Below, in pieces: positions 59,234 to 64,000 of a DNA stretch of 64,000 nt. Origin of the DNA: Fibrobacter sp. (GTDB lineage Bacteria; Fibrobacterota; Fibrobacteria; Fibrobacterales; Fibrobacteraceae); the NCBI RefSeq assembly GCF_017545445.1, contig NZ_JAFWOM010000024.1:20931-84930 (forward strand). Reading direction: 5' to 3'. Positions within the stretch are counted from its first letter, which is position 1, and every line of letters begins with the position of its first letter. The position numbers and the translations under genes were made by a program. The notes below the pieces were generated by a model. The model was given only the letters and a program-made list of their open reading frames with translations. It did not search any database and was not told the origin of the DNA.

Positions 59234-61111
59234 ATGATTCCTGTAAGTGAACATATTGAGCGACGACTGGCGGAACTCCCTCTATTGCCGGGGGTTTACA
59301 TCATGAAGAACGCCCAAGGAAAAATCATTTACATTGGCAAGGCGAAGGTCTTAAAGAACCGCGTGTCGAGTTACTTTGATGGGAGTGACCATGCTGGGCA
59401 TCGGGCGGCGACCCTTATGTTACCTTACATCCGCGACATCGAGTGGATTATCACGGAGAGCGAAACTGAGGCATTGATTCTCGAAGCGAACTTGATCCGC
59501 AAACATACGCCTAAGTACAACGTATTGCTGAAAGATGATAAGCATTTTCCGTACTTGGCGTTCTCCGTGAATGAACCGTTCCCGCGTCTGTTCTTGAGCC
59601 GTTCTGTGAAGAAGGATGGCTGCTTGTATTACGGCCCTTACATGAGTTCGCGAATGATCCACCAGTTGCAGGATATTGCTGCAAGGTTGTTCAAAATACG
59701 TGAATGCAAGTTGAAGTTGCCTCTGAATCGTTCTGTGCGGCCTTGTCTCAATTACCACATTGGGCGTTGCGAAGCTCCGTGCGCGGGGTTGGTGACTCGC
59801 GAAGAATACGGCAAAAAAGTGGCGCAGACGCAAATGTTGTTAGGTGGAAAACGCGACGACTTGATTACGCTTTGGGAACGTGAGATGTTCGAGGCTAGCG
59901 AACGCATGGACTTTGAAGCTGCCGCAAAAAAGCGCGATGCGATTCAGGCGCTCAAGGCGACGAGTGCGCACCAGAAAACGGACGTGACTGATGCAAATCT
60001 TTGTATGGACGTGATTTCGCTACGTCGAAATGGTACGATGGCTGCTGCCGTGATTTTTGAATACCGCAATGGCGTGCTTTGCGGTCGCCGCCATTACCGC
60101 TTGGAATGCAAGCTCGAAGAAGACGAGACTGAAATTTTCAGCCAAATGGTGGTGCAGTGGTACATGGACGTGGAATTTATTCCCGGTGAAATTGCGACAG
60201 ATGTGCCCCTGCCCGAAGATTTGTCGGAACGCGAATCCATGGAACAGGCGCTTGCCTCGAAGACGACGCACAAGGTTGTGCTCACGAATCCGCAGCGCGG
60301 CGAAAAACTCGGCTTTTTGAAACTTGCGGGAGCAAACGCCGATATGATTCTCGTGGAAATGCGAGCCGAAGTGCAGAAGTATAGCGAAATCGACGGCAGC
60401 GTTTTTGAACTGCAAAAAGTTCTCGGCTTAAAGAAGACTCCGTTCCGCATCGAGTGCGTGGATATTTCTCATTTGTCTGGAACGAACACGGTCGCAAGCC
60501 TTGTGGCGTTCAAGAACGGTCGCCCCGACAAGAGCAATTACCGCAAGTTTATCATCAAAACCGTAACGGGTGTCGATGATTTTGCGAGCATGCGCGAAGT
60601 GATGACCCGTCGCATCCGCCGTTTAGAGGACGAAGGAATCCCGATGCCCGATTTGTGGGTGTGCGATGGCGGTAAAGGCCAAGTCGATGCCACGATGCAG
60701 ATTTTAAAGGAACTTGGTCACGATAAGGATTTGCCGCTCATTGGGCTTGCGAAACGCCTTGAAGAAATCGTGTTCCCCGATGACCGCAAAAGCATCGTGC
60801 TGCACCGTACAAGCCCTGCGCTAAAGCTATTGCAGAACGCGCGCGACGAGGCGCACCGATTTGCTATCACGTATCAGCGCAGCAAACGCAAAAAAGATCT
60901 CGAAGTCGAATGGCTCAAGATGCCGGGCGTCGGTCACGAAACCCGCGTCAAGATTTTGAGCAAGTACAAAAGCGCCGAAGCGTTTATGGACGCGCCGCTC
61001 GAAGATATCATTGATTTGCTCGGAAAAGTTCGCGGCACGAAACTCCGCGAACAAGTTGCCGAATACTGCACCGTCGGTGAATCTGTCAAGGATGGTGGTT
61101 GTTTGACTTAA
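59234..61111 (+). CDS. uvrC: Excinuclease ABC subunit C
   Basis: This 625-residue protein has the full UvrC layout: GIY-YIG nuclease domain (LPGVYIMKNAQGKIIYIGKAK), a Cys-rich region (RPCLNYHIGRCEAPCAG), a UVR domain (MDFEAAAKKRDAIQAL), an RNase H-like endonuclease domain (ECVDISHLSGTNTVASLVAF, LWVCDGGKGQVDA) and C-terminal helix-hairpin-helix motifs. It makes both incisions in nucleotide-excision repair. Length is normal. No strong Shine-Dalgarno precedes the ATG. The divergent neighbour is the coiled-coil gene. Confidence 0.96.
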   Translation: MIPVSEHIERRLAELPLLPGVYIMKNAQGKIIYIGKAKVLKNRVSSYFDGSDHAGHRAATLMLPYIRDIEWIITESETEALILEANLIRKHTPKYNVLLKDDKHFPYLAFSVNEPFPRLFLSRSVKKDGCLYYGPYMSSRMIHQLQDIAARLFKIRECKLKLPLNRSVRPCLNYHIGRCEAPCAGLVTREEYGKKVAQTQMLLGGKRDDLITLWEREMFEASERMDFEAAAKKRDAIQALKATSAHQKTDVTDANLCMDVISLRRNGTMAAAVIFEYRNGVLCGRRHYRLECKLEEDETEIFSQMVVQWYMDVEFIPGEIATDVPLPEDLSERESMEQALASKTTHKVVLTNPQRGEKLGFLKLAGANADMILVEMRAEVQKYSEIDGSVFELQKVLGLKKTPFRIECVDISHLSGTNTVASLVAFKNGRPDKSNYRKFIIKTVTGVDDFASMREVMTRRIRRLEDEGIPMPDLWVCDGGKGQVDATMQILKELGHDKDLPLIGLAKRLEEIVFPDDRKSIVLHRTSPALKLLQNARDEAHRFAITYQRSKRKKDLEVEWLKMPGVGHETRVKILSKYKSAEAFMDAPLEDIIDLLGKVRGTKLREQVAEYCTVGESVKDGGCLT

Positions 61112-61171
61112 TTGCATTGATTATTTAAATTTATGATGTTATTTTAAATGGAATAATTATAGAGGTCTATA

Positions 61172-61618
61172 ATGAAATTTGAATTAAAAAGAATTGCTTT
61201 ATTCTTGGTTCTTTTTATTATTTCGATTATGACGCAATCCTGCGCATTAATGGATAAAACAAAATATATTGAATATGCTCCACGTGATAGACAATTAGTT
61301 TTAAGTGGAAAAGTTATTTCTGAAAGTGAATTAGGTGGGGTTGAACGGTGGTATGCTATAGACAAGTATGGTGGCTCAAGTAAAGTTCGTTTTCAGGTAG
61401 GCTATTTTAGAGAAGAGCCTAATATTGGATTTGTGTTATATGAGGGAGGAACTCGAGGCGAATTAGCAATTTGTTATAGAGCTGGATTAAATTTAAGATG
61501 GGATTGGGGAAATTATTCCATTGTTATTAAATCAGATGGAACTGGCTTGTATTATGATTTCTCGTCAAAAACGACAGATGTTCCACCTAGAGAGACCTTT
61601 AAGGCTTATAAATTCTAA
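61172..61618 (+). CDS. Small AT-rich lipoprotein, unknown function
   Basis: The 148-residue product has a signal with lipobox MTQSC(25) and a beta-rich domain (RQLVLSGKVISESELGGVERWYAIDKYGG ... YSIVIKSDGTGLYYDFSSK). Codon use is strongly AT-rich (many TTA, ATT, AAA), unlike uvrC before it and the transporter gene after it, which suggests foreign origin. It is followed by its own terminator. Not recognised. Confidence 0.65.
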   Translation: MKFELKRIALFLVLFIISIMTQSCALMDKTKYIEYAPRDRQLVLSGKVISESELGGVERWYAIDKYGGSSKVRFQVGYFREEPNIGFVLYEGGTRGELAICYRAGLNLRWDWGNYSIVIKSDGTGLYYDFSSKTTDVPPRETFKAYKF

Positions 61619-61645
61619 AACCATTTTGTAGAATTGAGATATGTT

Positions 61646-61683
61646 GCCGCAAATAATGTATAAGCGTTGTTTGCGGCTTTTTT
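61646..61683 (+). terminator. Intrinsic terminator of the small lipoprotein gene
   Basis: GCCGCAAA (61646-61653), a 16-base loop, TTTGCGGC (61670-61677), then six T. Confidence 0.75.
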
Positions 61684-61742
61684 ATAGATAAAGCGGGAAG
61701 ATTAGCTAAAGAACGACAAGTTTTTTTTGTTGTGAGAATAAG

Positions 61743-61823
61743 AGCGTCGGCCAAGGATGGGGAGGGTGCAGGGAGGGGCCCGTGCGGCCTTCGCAACTCT
61801 GAGCTGGGGCCCCGCCCGCATGA
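61743..61823. repeat. 81-bp GC-rich repeat, copy 2
   Basis: Identical to 52779-52859, in a much more AT-rich surrounding. Both copies are preceded by GAGAAT a few bases upstream, so the homology extends slightly beyond the 81 bases. Confidence 0.85.
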
Positions 61824-61929
61824 TGTTTTTATAAGGGATTAAAGGGCGTTAGCCTTTGTTAAGTAAACTTTTCTAAATGTAAAAATTTCTTAATTCAAAA
61901 AGCGAAATCATCAATGCTTTTTTACCAAG

Positions 61930-62019
61930 TTGAAAAATAAATTTCATGCGGAATAATCTATATTACATTTGAATTTTCAATTAAAGGACCCCCGAGGGCC
62001 CTATTCTAAGAGGACTCAA
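61930..62019 (+). promoter_or_regulatory. Promoter and leader of the peptide transporter operon
   Basis: TTGAAA (61930-61935), an 18-bp spacer, TAATCT (61954-61959), then a short GC-rich hairpin (GGACCCCCGAGGGCCC, 61986-62001) and AAGAGGA (62008-62014) six bases before the ATG at 62020. Confidence 0.45.
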
Positions 62020-63837
62020 ATGATTGGACTGAAATCGATTGCTAGAACGGCCTTGGTGCTTTCTGCAACTGGCGCACTTTTTGGGTGCGGTAGCTCATCG
62101 CAAGACGAGCTCGCCAGCGGTTCTTTGCCGCGTCAGGAAACGCTCTATTTGTCTGGGCAGCAGAATGATGCTCCTGGTACGTTCAACCCCCTTGCTGAAA
62201 GCTGGATGACGACTTGGCCTGTGAGTGGCCGCTTCAACTTGATGTACGAACCGCTTTTGACGTACAACTCCCTGACGGGTGAAGTGGAATCGCTTTTGGG
62301 TACGCTTGTGAGCAAGAACAACGACAGTATCGTTGTCGATTTGAATCCTGCTGCACGTTGGAGCGATGGCGAAAAGGTCACTTCTCGCGACGTGAAGTTC
62401 ATCTACACGATGGGTTCTATCAATACAAGCGAACAGATTTCTGCCATTCATGTTGATACGATTAAGTCCGAACCGGCAGGTGCAGTGGAACGCATTGCTT
62501 TCCTCGTGAACAAGAAGCAGCGTAACAACCCGCTTTCTGTGATGGACTTGATGCAGGCTATCCGCATCGTTCCGGCTCACGTGTTCGAACCGCTTATCGA
62601 AAAGCTCGGTTCCAAGGACGAAGTCAAGAAACTCCCGATGGACCAGAACCCGGTTGTTTCCGGTCCGTACGCTCTCCGCAGTGCTGACCCGAACAAGATT
62701 ATTCTTGAACGTCGCGACGACTACTGGGGCAACGCCGCCCTTCACGAAGGCAAGCTCCCCGCTCCGAAGTACATCGTCCACCCGATTTACAAGAACAACG
62801 AACATAACACGATCGCTATGCGTAGCGGCAACCTCGATGCTTCTCAGAGCTACATCCCGCGTATCAACCGCAAGGCTGGCGCTGGCGTGCACACTTGGCT
62901 CGACAATCCGCCGTACTTCTTGCCGGGCGCAATGCCGATGCTCATCATCAACACGATGAAGGAACCGCTTAACGACAAGCGCTTCCGCCGTGCTCTTGCA
63001 ACCGCTATCGACTACATGGCTCTCCGCAAGTTTGCCGTGTCCGACTACACGGACCAGATCAAGCCGGGCCTCATCATGCCGACCGCTCTCGAAGGCAAGT
63101 ACATCAGCGACGAAGATCTTGCGAAGTATGGTGTCAAGCTCACGATCACCGACGAAAAGGAACGTGTCGAAACGGTGAAGCAGATGCTCTCCGAAGCTGG
63201 CTACAAGTCTGTATGGAACAGCGATGGAACGCTCGATCACATGGAAAACGCCAAGGGCGAAAAGATTCCGACGATGTACATCACGAGCCCGAACGGCTGG
63301 ACCGACTGGGAAGCCATGGTGACTATCGCTGTTGAAGGTATGCGCAAGGCTGGTATCGATATCCGTGAAGGCTTCGTGGATGGCGGTTCTTACTGGCCGG
63401 CCATGGGTCTTGGTAACTTTGACCTCATCATGCACAAGCCTGTTGCTGACGTGACGCCGTCTCTCCCGTGGAGCCGCTTCAACGAAATCATGGCTAGCCG
63501 CGACTGGCAGCCGCTTGGCGCTTGGGCCGGCACGAACATTGGCCGTTACAACCAGCCGGGTACTCCGAACTTCCGTCCGGAAGTGGATAAGCTTCTCAAT
63601 GCAATCCCGCTCATGAAGAACGCCGATTCTATCGCAACTGCTTACCGCGAACTCAACAAGATCTTCATGGAAGACCAGCCGTCCATTCCGCTGGTTTACC
63701 TGCCGGAACAGTTCTACGAATTCAGCGACCGCGTCTGGACGAACTGGCCGACCGAAAAGAACCCGTACGCTCCCGCTCAGCTTCCGTGGGTAGCTTCGGG
63801 TACGAAGACCCTTTGGAATTTGAAGCTTGCTAAATAA
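62020..63837 (+). CDS. Peptide/oligopeptide ABC transporter substrate-binding lipoprotein
   Basis: The 605-residue product starts at 62020, supported by AAGAGGA; an upstream in-frame ATG at 61969 has no Shine-Dalgarno. A signal with lipobox LFGC-GSSS is followed by the SBP-5 (DppA/OppA) fold: TFNPLAESWMTTWPVSGRFNLMYEPLLTYN, ARWSDGEKVTSRDVKFIYT, NPVVSGPYAL and RFRRALATAIDYMALR. It binds peptides or other small solutes and delivers them to the permease whose gene starts 17 bp downstream. Strong codon bias suggests high expression. Confidence 0.92.
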   Translation: MIGLKSIARTALVLSATGALFGCGSSSQDELASGSLPRQETLYLSGQQNDAPGTFNPLAESWMTTWPVSGRFNLMYEPLLTYNSLTGEVESLLGTLVSKNNDSIVVDLNPAARWSDGEKVTSRDVKFIYTMGSINTSEQISAIHVDTIKSEPAGAVERIAFLVNKKQRNNPLSVMDLMQAIRIVPAHVFEPLIEKLGSKDEVKKLPMDQNPVVSGPYALRSADPNKIILERRDDYWGNAALHEGKLPAPKYIVHPIYKNNEHNTIAMRSGNLDASQSYIPRINRKAGAGVHTWLDNPPYFLPGAMPMLIINTMKEPLNDKRFRRALATAIDYMALRKFAVSDYTDQIKPGLIMPTALEGKYISDEDLAKYGVKLTITDEKERVETVKQMLSEAGYKSVWNSDGTLDHMENAKGEKIPTMYITSPNGWTDWEAMVTIAVEGMRKAGIDIREGFVDGGSYWPAMGLGNFDLIMHKPVADVTPSLPWSRFNEIMASRDWQPLGAWAGTNIGRYNQPGTPNFRPEVDKLLNAIPLMKNADSIATAYRELNKIFMEDQPSIPLVYLPEQFYEFSDRVWTNWPTEKNPYAPAQLPWVASGTKTLWNLKLAK

Positions 63838-63854
63838 AGGATAAAGGACTACAA

Positions 63855-64000
63855 ATGCTTAAACAATATCCTATGCTACGTTATGTCCTGCAGAAGGCGT
63901 TCTGGTACTTGCTGACCTTCGTCTGCGCAGTGGCACTCAACTTCGCGTTGCCGCGTCTCGGCGACAACAACCCGGTTGACATCATCATGGGTCAAGCCGG
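63855..64000 (+). CDS. ABC transporter permease, DppB type (partial, cut by window end)
   Basis: Only the first 48 codons are visible. The protein starts MLKQYPMLRYVLQKAFWYLL, with an N-terminal membrane helix and the PRLGDNNPVDIIMGQAG segment typical of DppB/OppB permeases (LPGDPxxxxxG region). AAAGGA lies six bases upstream. It follows the substrate-binding gene in an operon. Confidence 0.8.
   Translation, partial: MLKQYPMLRYVLQKAFWYLLTFVCAVALNFALPRLGDNNPVDIIMGQA

Noticed and set aside
62095..63435. Minus-strand frame of 446 codons opposite the substrate-binding protein gene
   Set aside because: It is rich in Val, Arg and His as expected from reverse reading of biased codons; the sense frame is a full SBP-5 protein.
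1..64000. tRNA, rRNA and complete insertion sequences
   Set aside because: None was recognised on reading both strands. A covariance or profile search would be needed to exclude small RNA genes fully.

Overview
The window looks like a chromosome segment of a Fibrobacter (Fibrobacterota), closest in style to rumen F. succinogenes. The signs are a secreted GH9 cellulase, a cytoplasmic GH5, four secreted GH43-CBM6 enzymes with Fibrobacter-type C-terminal modules, two regulators of the TIGR02147 family that is expanded in this phylum, short basic or sorting-type C-terminal tails, and FCB-type outer-membrane biology. This assignment is by recognition of families, not by a database search.

Layout. 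1-10 kb: GH5 glucanase, a small hypothetical gene, MqnA, a response-regulator diguanylate cyclase, KDPG aldolase, a large GH9 cellulase and a MacB-like ABC transporter. 10-21.5 kb: tyrosine-kinase chain-length regulator, OmpA protein with eight thrombospondin type-3 repeats, GtrA protein, CoA-transferase, a PorV-like barrel carrying an internal beta-propeller, and a triple-domain FKBP. 22-48 kb: an accessory polysaccharide-degradation block. Two regulator-lipoprotein gene pairs bracket four GH43 genes, a 1,240-residue adhesin-like protein, a modular papain/C39-like protein, an Rpn-family nuclease and two tandem homologous micropeptide ORFs. 48-56 kb: a compact envelope/stress block, lptC-lptA-lptB-rpoN-hpf-hprK-mlaD, then a dksA-like gene. 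56-64 kb: serine hydrolase, a probable 6S-like RNA, zapA with a long coiled-coil partner, uvrC, and the start of a peptide ABC transporter.

How the parts may work together. Secreted hydrolases share C-terminal tails of the type used for surface export in this superphylum, and a PorV-like barrel is present. Three GH43 genes and the first regulator-lipoprotein operon share a 16-bp element, TTGAC-W6-TCCAT, followed 39 bp later by an AAATA(G/T)TTT-like box. This suggests a common regulon and is the most interesting system here. Two matches to the sigma-54 promoter consensus lie in the same window as rpoN. One stands in front of the adhesin-like gene and runs directly into an 11-G tract, a possible phase switch. 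The other lies at the head of the lptC-rpoN cluster, although it overlaps the lptC start codon.

Intergenic DNA is unusually rich in repeats: REP-like GTCAYCCCGG palindromes, degenerate heptamer tracts (CTAACCA-type), an exact 81-bp GC-rich repeat present twice, a 32-bp direct repeat, and three evenly spaced 38-bp palindromes. No tRNA, rRNA, CRISPR array or complete insertion sequence was recognised.
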